This document shows positions 34,642 to 46,860 of a DNA stretch of 64,000 nucleotides, one piece after another; the stretch's first letter is position 1; each line of letters begins with the position of its first letter. The stretch spans positions 248,001 to 312,000 of the forward strand of contig CAKJVC010000092.1 in assembly GCA_918026815.1 (NCBI GenBank), in the 5' to 3' direction. The translations under genes and the position numbers were made by a program. Origin of the DNA: Chalara sp. BL73. Lineage: Eukaryota > Ascomycota > Leotiomycetes > Helotiales. The notes under the pieces were generated by a model. It made no database searches, was not told the DNA's origin, and was given only the letters and a program-made list of their open reading frames with translations.

Positions 34642-37600
34642 CTATGAAGCCCCACTCCATCCTAACTCCATTGGATCTGTGTCCATTGGACCTAACCCCA
34701 TGAGTTGTCTGAAAACTCCTTCTCCTACCGGAGTAAGTTGTGTTTGCTGGCCCATTTCCCATCCGCCAGGCACAGGGAAATCCGGGCCAGGAGTTTCGGG
34801 AATTCTATATGCAGCGTGGCCTTGCACTAGTCCTGATGAAGGTATATTGCTATAGTCTGGTGTTGTCCTGAAGAAAGTGTTCATCGGTATTTCTCGCCTG
34901 GGAGCCGAAGGCAGTGTTTTCTGGTGCGGCGCTGCAGGGCTCGTTTCATAGGACCCGGGTCCAGAGTTAGTTGGACCTGTTGATATATTTGGGCGCGACT
35001 CAGAGGGTGTTGTAGAGTTAGGAGTATGTCTATTGGATCCAGAGTGTGCAGTATCTGGAGAGCGGCCGATGTCTGCATTAGTATTTTCGCTGTTGCTGTA
35101 GGTCTTACTATTTATGTTCCCAGAACCAAACATTCGTCCAGATGGCACTGATCCAATTGCCATTGCGTGCAACGGCATGCTGTTCTGCATGTCTTGCCCT
35201 TGATGAGCCAAGTGATCGTGGTCTGTGGTCCAGTGCGACTGGCTATCATCAAAAGCTCTGATCGAATCTGCACCAGCGCTTGTAGTCACGCCAGAGACTG
35301 GATTTTGGCCAACTGTTGTGCTAGACGCCTCGCTGACGACAATTTTTGCGAAATTGCATGAATTCTGATCATCACTTGGACAAAATTTAGGCGCTTTCGC
35401 GTTCGATAAACCCAGCTATTCTCATTAGAACTGTATGACTTTATCGGTGGCCATACTCACATTATCTTCGCTATATGCAAACACGTGCTTGTACTTTGGA
35501 TTTCGCATTCCAAGACCTTCAAGGTCAACATCTAGTTGTACCAAGAATGACTCTGTCAGCGGGTTCTTACGCTTTAATGCATTCATAGCAGATAGCAGAA
35601 AGCGTAGATTATCCCCCGTTTGAGCGTCATCCGGTCGGCTCTTGAGATATTGAACAAAGACCCGAGCAGCAACATATAGACAGAACGATATAAATGGGTT
35701 CATCTATAAGTGGTCAGATAATGTTTTGATCATGTATAGATAAGAAACTTACTGATGATAAGTCCATGTGGTAGATCATTCTCATAACGTTAGTAATCTC
35801 ATTAGCAGCAGTTATACATCGACCCTTGCTTTCCGCACTGATCGAAGCCGGCAGGCGATTCTTATCGGACTTGTATATTGCCGCTTGATGTAAACAGATT
35901 GCCGAGGTATGAATATTCATATTTGTGAAGACAATGTTTGGGTTCGAGAGACCTTCCGGCAGCTTAAGGTGTGATGGCAGACACAGTGAAGTGTTCACGA
36001 GAATGCTATCCATCTGCCTATGACGCTTCCAAAATTCCCCATTAAGGTCATTATCCCGATCGTCAGTATCAGGACGGTGCAAATGTACCAAGTTTCGGCC
36101 AAACAAACAAGCCATTAAAACAATGCCACCGAAAGCCGAGAGTTTTGATGCTCCGGTCGGACTCATGGCAGAAGCAAGTGACGATGTGCGTTCTGGTTTG
36201 CTCAGTTCAAAAGCTTCTTCTGATGCAGGAAGATCTGTAAGAATGTCTCGCTCGTCAATAGTCATCGGCCATCCCGTTCCAATGCTGGCGTAACGATCTT
36301 CTGAAAAAGCCATCCAAAAAGTCCTTCGTCTCTCCTCTCTTTCTGTCCAATCTCTCGGCGGAGGAAGACACTGTTTAACATCAAGTCCTGCACCATCTAA
36401 CCGATGCAGACCCATCCTAGAATTGTCAGTCTATACTTCCACATAACGAGGAGCTCCACCAACATTTGGCATAACCTTATTCCCGAACCTGTACTCATCC
36501 ACGCTCTAGGGAAGTACATCATCTTGAATTCGTAGTTGGCTAGGAGGATATGTGTCTGCGCATGAGCAATAGATATTATATGCTCTCCATGGCCCCTGAG
36601 ATAATCTGACTCCATATATTTCCTGGATCGTTGATAGAAGTGATCTCTGAGGTCCATAAATTTTTCGGTAACCGCAGCGGCAAGCGTCCATATTGCATAT
36701 CTCAATGCAACAGGGGGGCGCTGGTTGGGTGCGCTGTTGAATAGTTAGCTACATTTGTTGAGAACTACTGATAGAAAATCAAATACTGTAAGCAACGGAT
36801 AATCTTCATGGAACGGCAATAACCGTCGTATCCCGGGAGTCGCCAGAGTAATGAATTTAGAAAGATTGAGAGAATAAAGAACAAAAGGCTCTGGCAATTA
36901 GTAACTCAAATGCGCTTACAGGTTCATAGCAGCAAGATAGCGATATTTGTGTATCATTGGAACTGAGAGATGTATCTTGTCAAAGTAGATCTGGTGTCTG
37001 TATTTCATATTAGCTTGTTTTCCAATAGCTTTTCAACAATTTCCTACAATTCATCAATGGTTTCTTGAGGGGGCAATGGCTCTTCAAGTCCAAGTCCAAT
37101 CATCTCCCACGTAAATGTACTTTCATCAATTCCCATGTTCATATCCATACCATCTGGGAATCCTAGATTTTCCATAGGCTGTGGTGGTGACTCCCCGTTA
37201 TACCGCCATCGGTCGTTACCAAGTCCCAAGGAGGAGTTAGACATTCCAAAGTCAGCGGCAGGTATAGTTCCAAGTCCAGCTCCAGATGTGAAAGTTGCAT
37301 TCGGTAATTCTGGGGTGGTAACGGGAGGATCGTGAGTTTTTAGTAAAGTTTCAACCTGCTCTATAGCAAGATGGTTAGCCTGTGATATTTACAAAGTCTT
37401 CTTGCCCAGGGGAGCTCACTCAGGCGTTCCTCTAAAGCTTTGACATATCCTCTTTTTGGACCAGACTTCCTTCGAACCTCGTCATAAGCACAGTTATGCC
37501 CTAACCGCGTACAAGTTGAGCAGCTCGGTTTAGTCCCATCGCACTTGAGTTTTCTCTTGCGACATATGATGCAGGCGATCCGCTTTGGCTTCGGCACGCT

Positions 37601-37741
37601 TCCATCGCCTCCATTAACTCCTTCTCCGTTCCCATTTGCTTCCGCAGGACTACGTTGCCGTTTGTTGCTTCCATTGCTTCCCGTGGGGAGCGAAAGGTCA
37701 TTGAAATAACCCTCGGGAGGGGTATTCGAACTTGAAGACAT
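34642..37741 (-). CDS. Zn2Cys6 transcription factor with fungal-specific regulatory domain
   Basis: Seven exons, 37741-37420, 37360-37048, 36997-36920, 36733-36464, 36416-35753, 35703-35461 and 35415-34642, give 887 aa. The DNA-binding cluster at about residues 55-85 has perfect Zn2Cys6 spacing (CIICRKRKLKC, then CSTCTRLGHNC), followed by a basic linker and a coiled-coil dimerisation segment (ALEERLKQVETLLK). The fungal_trans domain covers about residues 210-530, with YFDKIHLSVPMIHKYRY, LCQMMGLHRLDG and REERRRTFWMAFSEDRYAS. The C-terminal 260 residues are Ser/Thr/Pro/Gln-rich and probably activating. Its target genes are not deducible. The third intron is longer than usual (186 bp). It is a nuclear DNA-binding protein by family. 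Confidence 0.9.
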
Positions 37742-39592
37742 CGTTCCAATTGGCAACTATTTCGATATCTTGACTTAATTATTTCCTCCTTTTCACGCTC
37801 CAAATTCTAAGTGTTTGTCCCGCGTCGGTCTGTGCCAATGCTGACAAGGTAGATATGGTTTGCAGTGCTGGAGCTGTGCCGCTAACTAGCCTTATGTTTG
37901 GTTACAGCTGAATCGCACAACTCCTGCTAGAGAAAGGAGTACTCGTGGTAGATTTGGGGTCAGTTACATAATGCGTCGTGCCTATGTCCCTGCCTGGAGA
38001 ATATGGTTCATAGATATAGAGATGCCAGTAAAGTGACGAGGAAAGTGGTGGCCTATTTTTGGGGACGTCTCGCTTGACCTGGACGATATGGATCTTGGCA
38101 GAAATTTAGCTCGGATCTGAAAAGCGGGCTTGCTCTGAACTCCAATATACTAGTACAATAAAGTATGGGTAGGGTAGGGTATGGTAAGGTATGGTAGGGT
38201 ATGGTATAGTAAGGGTAAGGTATGGTAAGGTAGGGTACAGTAAGGTAGGGTACGGTAACAGTAGGGTAAGGTGGGTGGTGCAGAAGTTGGCTACTGGTAC
38301 AATGAAGAAAATGTAGGTCTGCACAGCGGGACGGCTTGAGATATTTCTATCTATCTTGCATTTCCCGTTGATGCCAACAACAATAACAACAACTAAAACA
38401 TAGCTATTCTCGATAATGAGGGCTGAGGCAGTGTTTTTCCTTATTATATAACCTTTTTCTCTTCTGGTAAATACAGTACTCCTTTAAGCTTAAGTTAGGC
38501 GACCATTTTTCGTCGCGACTCAGATCACAGCTTGATCCTTGGGGGAGGGGGATGGGATATATCCGAATATCCTTGCCATTGCATGGCCGCTTGCCTGCAT
38601 CCGTAAATTCTTGTGTACTTTACTTACTTAGGTGATACAGCGCTGTAAGGATATGATATGTACGATCGATATTGAACCATACTAGAACTGGGAACAGGTA
38701 CGGCTGAACGACGCCCATGTCTCAAGGCTTTCTCACCAGTTCAAGCTCCCAAGGCACCAGCGGCTTCCGTCAACTATGATTTGCAGGCAGGAAGCCCCCC
38801 CCAAAAAGCATCCTCACTGGGGTCCACCAAACCCTCACCGTCCGCCAAACCTCAACGTTCAAGGGCCCCTGAAAGCGGAGAAGGGATATGATCCAATGAT
38901 AGGCAGGCGGGCGAACTCCAGGCCGACTCAGCTTGATAATTAACGGTTGTGGATGACACAGAACAACGCATACCGTCTTCCAGAATCCAGTCTGTGGAAG
39001 AGGCTTTGTCATCAGACATCAAGTTTGGCAGATGGCTTGCCTCGAGACCGAGGTCAAAAGAAAGTGCCCTCCTGCATAACGGTTATGGCCAAGAAGAACG
39101 CCTTTGCATTCCAACGCGTGATCACCTGATTGCGTACGAGATGCTTTGTCCTGATAGGTGAAAGTCAAAAGCAGGCTTCTCTCACCCTCACTTTCTTTCT
39201 CTCATATTCATAAAATTAGGGTACACTCGAAGTGCTCACATAAACCACTATGTTCGTGGCCAATCTCAGCACAATGGAACTAGAGCTGTAGAGCGCCTAA
39301 CAGGAGATGAGGTGGAAATGGCGGAAGTTTGCGTCTTGGCCCTCCCACCCACGAGAGTTGAGGTATCAAAGCTCTAGCTTATCTGCGGTAATTCTCTTCC
39401 CCGAAGATCAGAATGAAGCGGAACGCTCTATGTAAATAGAATGATAGTGAAGGGGAAATGATGAAGTAGAATCGAGATATCGATAATTGTTTTGATGTAC
39501 AATAGCTTATTTTCCACTAACAGTATAACTTATTTGCCAGCATCTTTCTCCACTGCAGCACAGTGTTGTGCAACTTGAAGACATGATAGATT
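37742..39592. other. 1.85-kb intergenic region with a GGTA minisatellite
   Basis: Upstream of the Zn2Cys6 factor and downstream of THO3. Apart from the minisatellite at 38163-38276 I see no gene, tRNA or mobile-element signal. Confidence 0.5.
38163..38276. repeat. Degenerate GGTA/GGGTA minisatellite
   Basis: About 114 bp of irregular units GGTA, GGGTA, ATGGTA and AAGGTA on the plus strand (CCTAC/TACCC on the other). The strand is strongly purine-rich and almost lacks C. It is not the fungal telomere unit TTAGGG. It lies about 420 bp upstream of the Zn2Cys6 gene's start. Confidence 0.85.
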
Positions 39593-41191
39593 TTATCTCC
39601 GATCTGCTTCCACGCCCACAATTTTGAGGCTTCCGGCATCAGTATATGCAAGAATGTTTCTAAGAGGGTGCCATGCTACTACCGGGCAAGGGCCTGCCGT
39701 CTTAACGCTGTGTACATAGTCTCCGGTCTCTGTATGCGCGATCTCCAATCCAGAGCCTTCATCACTACCACCAACAATATAACTACCGTCATAGCTAAAG
39801 CTCATGCTACGCACAGGTCCAACCATATCTATCAAAGTCCTTTGACAAATCCAGTCTGTTGTGTCCCACAATGCTATGATAGAATCTGAGCCACCAGTGG
39901 CGAGAAAGCGACTGGTTGGTTGCAGCTCAACTGAAAGACAAGATGATGTGTGGCCATTGAGGACAAACTCACTGTGAGGCTTGTACGGATAGTGCATGGT
40001 TGGCTTGAAGTCAGGATAACAGAGTATTCTCGTCTTTCCCTCCCCCGTTGTGACAAATATCCTTTTCTTGCTCCAGCAAAATGCTATCTGATTCGTCTGG
40101 ATTGATTGTTGGTGAGAAGATATTGGCGTAGATTGTGTTGGGGACAAAACAAAAAGATTGTCGGCCTATACGCAGTTTTATCGTCAATCGTGATTGCCAA
40201 AAAGAAGGATCTCATCAATCAGATGTCTTGCATACCTTATTACCAACAATAACGGATTCGCCGTCCGGACACCAAGCTAACGTAAAAGCTTCACCTAGAC
40301 CAGTGACTGTGTTGGTCGCTGTCTTTGTTCTTACATCCCAGAATTTGACCACACCATCACTACTAACACTACACAACTCAGCCTCTTTGACTGGATTGAA
40401 GGCTACTTTCTCAATTCCAGCATTGTGGCCTTTAAGATCCGTTGAATGTTTCACATTTGGACGTTCTGGATTCCATCTGAAAAATCAGCTTAATTAAGAA
40501 AGAAGAAAGGTGCGTAGAGGACTTACACTCTTAATGTTCGATCAGCAGAGCCAGTAGCTATTAGTGTGCCCAAAGGGTTCCAGGCTATCGTTCGAAGTCT
40601 GCATGCATATTAGTAAAAGTTGCAATGAATAGTGGGAACGATAAGAAGGAGTAAGCGTGCGTGAAGATATGATGGGGGTTTAAGAATTTTTCAACTGAAT
40701 TTTTCTCTAAGGCCTGTACAGAAAAAACTCCAACGAATAAGTCAGAACTAATGGATACTCCACAAATTTCGAACTCTTCAAACAGTATCGTAGATATTTG
40801 GAGGGGAATACATCATGAGAGTGCACAATTTGACCACGCATGATGGCGTTTCCAAGCCAGGCATGTTCAAAATAGGTCGAGTTCGCATTGTGACAAGGCA
40901 AATACGCAGGTCATCCAGTGTGCTATTTAGCGCCTGAAAAGGACATGCATACTGAATACAATGCCATTTCATATGGGCATGGTGCAGATACAGTAGTTTA
41001 ACATGAGAATAGACACTGCTCACCCATGAAAAGCCAACCCTCTTTGCAACGGATCAAGGTAAGTCTCTGTAAATCATTAGTTAAGCTTTCCCTGTGAAGC
41101 CAATGAAGATGATCATACGCGTTCTCAAGGAGCTGAAGTATTGAGAGAATCTCTCTTTTGACACGACTAGCCGTCTTGGAGGTGGAGCCAT
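39593..41191 (-). CDS. THO complex subunit 3 (THOC3/Tex1-like WD40 protein)
   Basis: Five exons, 41191-41119, 41066-41024, 40598-40527, 40476-40236 and 40165-39593, give 333 aa. A short N-terminus leads into a WD40 propeller: LRTIAWNPLGTLIATGSADR, TLRVWNPERPNV, LKGHNAGIEKVAFNP, VVKFWDVRTKTA, AWCPDGE, FCWSKKRIFVTTGEG, LNGHTSSCLSVELQPTSRFL, IIALWDTTDW and SMSFSYDGSYIVGGSDEG. Order and length fit THO subunit 3, which couples transcription to mRNA export in the nucleus. The second intron (425 bp) is several times longer than its neighbours. It is divergent from RIC1. Confidence 0.9.
40599..41023 (-). other. Unusually long intron (425 bp) in the THO3 gene
   Basis: It is bounded by a GTGAGC donor after codon CAT-GG and a GCATGCAG acceptor. 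Most introns in the window are 43-110 bp. No conserved exon is missing between the flanking protein segments, so the extra length is noncoding. I saw no clear snoRNA or nested gene. Confidence 0.7.
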
Positions 41192-41638
41192 TTGTGCTTA
41201 AGCCAATTTTGAAAGTGTTCTTGCGGAAGCCTTCAGAGATGAGATATTCATGAAAGGCAGATGTCAGAGCTGCATTGAGTCATATATACGATAGGCATTC
41301 AGCAAACAAAAAGCAAAGCCTCCTGAGTATGAAGGAATGGAAGCAATTGGTTCAATCTAATGAATGCTTCGGTCGGAATATACCTTAATATGGTAAAATG
41401 GATAGGGGAGCTTGAAGTTCGTGCCAAGACCCGTCGATCTCAGCCACACTTCTGTCATCGCTGTCAGGGACCAGCCCATTCACCTAGATATCAACCTTCC
41501 TAGCTATCAGCTGTCAACCTTTGCGATCAGGCTCATTATAACCTCTTTTCTGGTCCAACGCAAGATTCACTTTGGGCTTGCTTTCGTACTATTGCTGTGC
41601 CATCTACGAATGAGGCGTCCGGCCGTGTCGCATAGCCA
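41192..41638. promoter_or_regulatory. Divergent promoter THO3 / RIC1
   Basis: 447 bp between opposing start codons, holding both 5'UTRs. An open frame runs in from the left on the RIC1 strand but has no family support, so RIC1 is started at 41639. Confidence 0.5.
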
Positions 41639-44600
41639 ATGTACTGGCCCATTGGAGCCCCCCGGATATATGCAGCAAGCAACAGTAAAGCGAAGAAGGA
41701 ACAGGTTATTGAGTCCGACGATGATGCCGAATCGCGTGAGACAACTGAGGGTAGCGGGTCATTGCTAAATGCACCGAGTATTGTGTCAGAAGAGAAATCG
41801 GATGGTGGATTGGAACCGACGCCTGAAGCTTCTACACCTCCAGTCACTCCAGGTATACAGCCTGTAGAGCAGTTTGAACCTCACCGTCGTCTGTCCACAA
41901 GACTGACTGGGCAAAACATTGCCCTACCTGGAGCAACTCTTGATGCGTTAGAAACAGAACCTCTGCTAGCATTAAGAGTATCTAGAACTGGCCACCTCTT
42001 TGCTGTCATCACAGAGACATCACTCACAATATGGCAAACAAAGGTCAGATCATATGCACAAGTCCTGGAGAGTCACTAATTCGGTACAGCCAACTGCTAT
42101 TTTGGCTGTCGTAGTGAGGTCTCAGAAGTCTTTAGATACTTATGGCTCGAATACTTCGCTTCTCGTGAGGCCAGACTCAGCTATATTTGTTGTTCAAACC
42201 AGCCATGGCTATCTTATTACGTATTCTCTGGCTACAGATCCAAATGCGCAAGTCTATAAGCCACGTTTCTCGAATCATACTAGTGGGCAGACACGGCGAC
42301 CAAGTAATTTTAGCGGAGCAAGAAGTCAAGGAGGAGACAGAATACTATGGGGACCTGGTGAAGGTGGTGGTGTAAGAGAAATTAGTGTGCGGTTTAGAAT
42401 GGTTATCAAGGTCGATGCAGGCATTGGGAAAGCGTTAGCGCTGGACGACGAACTTGTGGTTGCAACACAAAAGCCAGCCGCAGTTCAATGCATTCGCTGG
42501 ACTCCAGACAGCGCAGGACAGCAGACAAGTACGGAGTTGCTCAGCAGAATGGAATGGTTGCCCAAAAAAACAAGTGTAACGGAAATGATTCACGATAGAC
42601 CTATGAACCTGTCAACATGGATTACGAGCGACGGTCGCGCATACGCCGTGCAAAGAATGTCTAAACATAAAGAAAATGACGGCCCGCAGAGGCTATTTAG
42701 AGGCTACTGTTTCCACAGTCCAAGTAGTGCCCAGCTATATGCTATCAAGGCAGCGATCAATGCTCGATTTTCTCTCATAGGTGTAGGATGTGCTGACGGG
42801 TCAATTCATGTTTATACCGCAAGAGATTATGTGGGAAACATTCCGCGCTCACACGTACATAGATTGACCGTGTCTGAGCAAACATCTGGATGTCTGACAT
42901 GCCTGACATATTCCCCTGATGGGTATTGTCTGTTTGCCGGTTATGAGAAAGGCTGGGCAATGTGGAGTGTGTATGGCAAAGCTGGCGCCACTAGTTTCGG
43001 TGCAGACCGGAATACTTCTGAAGAGCATGAAGAGGGTTGGCTAAATGGCATCAGCGAAGCTTCTTGGCTTGGTGGAGGTTCAGAGATGCTTCTCATCGGC
43101 CAGCTAGACGATCGATTGTGGACAATAGAAATGGCCCGGAGCGCTGTCACTGGATGCTATGCCTCAGCCAACATATCTCGTACCCTACTCCAAACCACCT
43201 CAAGTCTCATGGTATATCGAGGTTATGACCTACCGGATTTGACAACGATATCAGCTGAATCGTCTTTGTGGCACAACGCGCAGATCCCCTCGAGTTATCT
43301 AGTTGATCAATGGCCTATGCGCTGCGCCGCGATATCTGCTGACGGTAGATATGTCGCTGTTGCTGGTCGCCGTGGCCTAGCCCATTACAGTGTTAATAGT
43401 GGCAGGTGGAAAACCTTTGTGAATGAGAATATGGAGAATGAGTTTCAGGTTCGAGGAGGATTATGCTGGCATCAGCATATTCTTGTGGCTGCTGTTGAGG
43501 CCGGAGATTCGTTTGAGGTACGCCTCTTCTCCCGTGAGGCTGCATTAGACAGTTCTTTGATGTTGCACGTACAAGTACTACCTGCACCAGTGGTTCTCAT
43601 TGCTCCCTCCGGCGAAGACTCGCTACTGGTATACACTTATGATAATCTGCTCTACCATTATATCTTCACAACGGTATCTGGAGTTGTACAGCTTGTCCAG
43701 GTCGGCCAGATTGCATTTCATGGCATAGTAAGGTCGCCCGCAAGAGTTAGGGGTCTTAGCTGGATATTACCAGATGATCAGCTTTTGGAAGGGGACCCGT
43801 CACAGGATGTCGCTGTAGCCACCGTGCTCTTTCTCGTTGACGGGAAGTTAGTCCTTCTACAGCCATCAATAAATGAGGAGCAGAAACTGAAGTATGATAT
43901 GCGAGTCATCGCGAATAACGTTGAGTATTATGCTCTGATGAGAGATCAGCCATTTTCTAGCCCTCCACGAGATTTACTCACAGAAAATGGGCCAAGTGAA
44001 GGCGAGCCCTCTACAATTGAGGGGAATGGGCTTAGAGACTCCTTGTGGATTTTTGATGGAAATGATGTTAAAGTGTGGCCCGAAGTGCAAGATGTACTCC
44101 AAGCAGCACCTTCGGATCTTAGTCGAGAGCTCCCACCGCTTGTTTCGATACCAGTCGACTTCTATCCTCTATCAGTCTTGTTAGGAAAGGGAATCCTTCT
44201 TGGGCTCGAGCCTGAGATTGTGCAAAGACGCGATGTGAATTTCTCCTTTTTCAGGTTTGCAATGAGGGTATGTATATTGATTGTGTATTGTATATATCTA
44301 ATTTTTGTAGACTCATCTGTTCATACCTCAAGTACTGCAACATCATCTATCGCGGTATGATTCATCTGCAGCATTACATATTGCACACCAATACAAGGCT
44401 CTCGAATATTTTGCGCACTCGCTAGAGATACTACTTCATAATGTCCTTGACGAAGAAGTCGACTCAGCACCACCTGCAGAAACGGCTCTACTTCCTGGCG
44501 TTCTCTCATTCTTATCTTCATTTCCACAATATCTAGATATCGTGGTACAATGTACACGCAAAACAGAAGTGCGGTCGTGGCGTACACTTTTCGCCTATCT

Positions 44601-45045
44601 ACCACCACCCCAAGAGCTATTCGAAGAATCCCTTCAAAAAGGCTCACTGAAGACGGCTGGAGGCTACCTCTTGATTCTGCACACATTTGAAGAGTTTAGT
44701 TCCAGCTCAGAACAGCTGATTCGTTTACTATTACGGGCGAAAGATGAGGAAGACTGGGAACTGTGCAAAGAGCTTGCACGATTCCTAACAGCGTTGGATG
44801 ATACAGGAGCCACGCTTATAGATGCACTGGAGCAGGTCAATCTACGAAGTCCCCACAATGAGCGACCACCAGCCGGGTTTAATTTTCAAGGTACAAAGCT
44901 CCAGGTACCACAAAGGAAAAGGATTTCAACACAGGCAACCAATGGGAGAGCCGACAATGATGATGATGACAGGTCGAGTAGCGGCAGCAGAAGTCCACGA
45001 AGCGCCAGTACTCAGGGTGACTATTTTTCAACGCCGATTGAATAG
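41639..45045 (+). CDS. RIC1: RIC1, Rab6/Ypt6 guanine-nucleotide exchange factor subunit
   Basis: Three exons, 41639-42043, 42090-44267 and 44311-45045, give 1105 aa; introns are 46 and 43 bp. The start MYWPIGAPRIYAAS is the characteristic RIC1 N-terminus. A WD40-like beta-propeller region follows (TGHLFAVITETSLTIWQTK, then SLIGVGCADGSIHVY and CLTYSPDGYCLFAGYEKGWA). The conserved RIC1 alpha-solenoid domain lies at about residues 715-1040 (VNFSFFRFAMRTHLFIPQVL; ALEYFAHSLEILLHNVLDEE; LPPPQELFEESLQ). The tail is acidic/Ser-rich. With Rgp1, Ric1 activates Rab6/Ypt6 on Golgi membranes for endosome-to-Golgi retrograde transport. Length is usual for fungi. Confidence 0.95.
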
Positions 45046-45471
45046 ATGAAAGTTATAGGACATGCAGTATTGCAAGGCGTTAGGAATCGACTTGGGAAAA
45101 TAGCGAGGCCAAAAATTGAATAGCAGTTTAGGATTATGTAAAACCTAGCTCAAATGGTGAAGACTTTATGTAAAACAGACCAATTTACTTTTCCATACAG
45201 TACCCAATTTGGTTGGGGCCAAGAATATGGTAGTCTCTTTTTCAGCAAGGCCCCTGCATGTCGTTTTGCAATCGATTTCACAATCACTACATATAGGTCA
45301 CCTAGGCGATTACAAATCCAAAGATGTTATAAGACTACGTTCTATTTGGCGACAAGCTCACAGCCGCAAGGTAGTCACGAAACGCCTGGGAAATCCATCC
45401 ATGCTCCAACGCCTAGCAGTGCAATTCATCACTAAACCACAATAGAAAATCCGTGGCATGCTCCTCAACAC
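45046..45471. other. Convergent 3' region RIC1 / CK2 beta
   Basis: About 426 bp shared by two facing 3' ends. No gene recognised. Confidence 0.5.
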
Positions 45472-46860
45472 CTATCCATGATTGACGACTAGCTCACTAC
45501 CTTGCATTTCTCTATTCTCTAAGATCTCAGCATCGTCGTCTTGTTCCTCCTCTTCTGAATCTTCCGCATCGATCTCCCCGTCGTCATCTTTGAAGCCGCT
45601 TTCTATCTCTAGTTTTCTAAGACGCTTTCGTAGGTCGTCTCTCTCGCCATGTTGCCAACGTATTAAGGTTGCTGGCGCATGCACCTTGAATCCGTAAATA
45701 CGAGGAATATATCGATCAACACTTTTTGTAGGGATGAGGGCTGGATAGACTTGAAAGATAATGTTATGGAATGAGGTGCCGAAGTATGCGCCATCTATAG
45801 CAGAGTGCCGGGAAGATTTGGGATTGTAAATATCTTCACACCGGGCACAGTAAAGCTTGACTGCCTTGACGTTGGGATTGTCTGATTGTCCCATGGGTAA
45901 CAATGGATGTGATTTGCACATAACTCGTGGGCACTTTCCAAAGTCTGCTTTCTTGTACTTTTCAAGCTTGCGTCCATGTCAGTAATACATGGCATGAATC
46001 TGAAGACGAACTGACCATCTTTGCCAGGCCTCTCGTTGTAACAATGTATCTTGCGTGTACTAATCCATATAGATGTCTCGCACTTTTTTCAATTGTCTCT
46101 CTCATCTCATCGTCGCAGTCAAGGTCAAATACCTAAAGTTCTACATTTAGCATATGCTTGATGGCGTTCCTTCAGCTGGCCTAAGGCATAATATTTTGAA
46201 TCTACTTACATCGGTGACCAGATCTAGCGCATACTGGTAGTACTGAACTTCTGTATTGAGCCCTGTCAAGTTGAATCTGTCCGTGAGGTAATCTTCATCG
46301 ATCTCGCAAAAATATTCGTTGCCACGAGAGGATATAAACTAAAACGACACCGAATCAGTAAATAGCTCTAGTCAAATTGGTGCGCATCTGAAAGTCTCCT
46401 AACTTGAGATGCATTAAAAGGTCCAAAACGCCAGAAAGGTGATGTTGGCCAGTATTGAATTCGGTCGACCTCGTTAACAGGCGCGGTGTAATGTCTGTGA
46501 CACTTTTTGCTCGGCATACAACGTTGACATTGGAGGGGGTTCGACAAAGTATACATCTCCCCAAATCTGTCGATTATGTTCATACTCTTGGCCATGATAC
46601 ACTAAATACTATCCATCAAGGTCGATATTGGAGTGATCAGAAGGGGTGCGAATAGGCTATGCTGAAGGTTTGGGATAGTCGGGACTTTTCGTAAGGATTG
46701 GCACCATCGTCGAAGCTCTTCTCCCAGCTGATCATCTTCACAACTTCACATAGTTCCTTCCTCCAAGTCGAGGCGCAAAGTGTAACGGAAAGGCATGACT
46801 TACCCAGTCTCTCCAGTAGCTGGTGTAGTCGCTATCGGTTTCGCTGTTGAAGTCATCCAT
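45472..46860 (-). CDS. Casein kinase II regulatory (beta) subunit
   Basis: Four exons, 46860-46804, 46338-46210, 46132-46016 and 45966-45472, give 265 aa. The protein begins [19 protein letters not shown], continues [20 protein letters not shown] and [20 protein letters not shown], and has the zinc ribbon with KCPRVMC and [35 protein letters not shown] follows, then a Glu/Asp-rich tail. The beta subunit dimerises through the zinc ribbon and docks the CK2 catalytic subunits. The N-terminal DSDYT region is acidic as usual. The first intron is 465 bp, by far the longest in the window, and contains an ATG-led 75-codon frame of doubtful meaning. Which of the two fungal CKB paralogues this is remains unsettled, though the sequence looks closest to CKB1. 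Confidence 0.95.
46339..46803 (-). other. Unusually long first intron (465 bp) of the CK2 beta gene
   Basis: GTAAGT donor directly after codon 19 and a GTTTTAG acceptor. On the sense strand it includes an open frame of 75 codons (46595-46368) starting [12 protein letters not shown] with four cysteines. No family is recognised and no conserved CK2 beta residues are missing, so it is treated as intronic. Confidence 0.65.

Noticed and set aside
38163..38276. GGTA tract as an interstitial telomere
   Set aside because: Units are GGTA/GGGTA variants, not TTAGGG or its complement.
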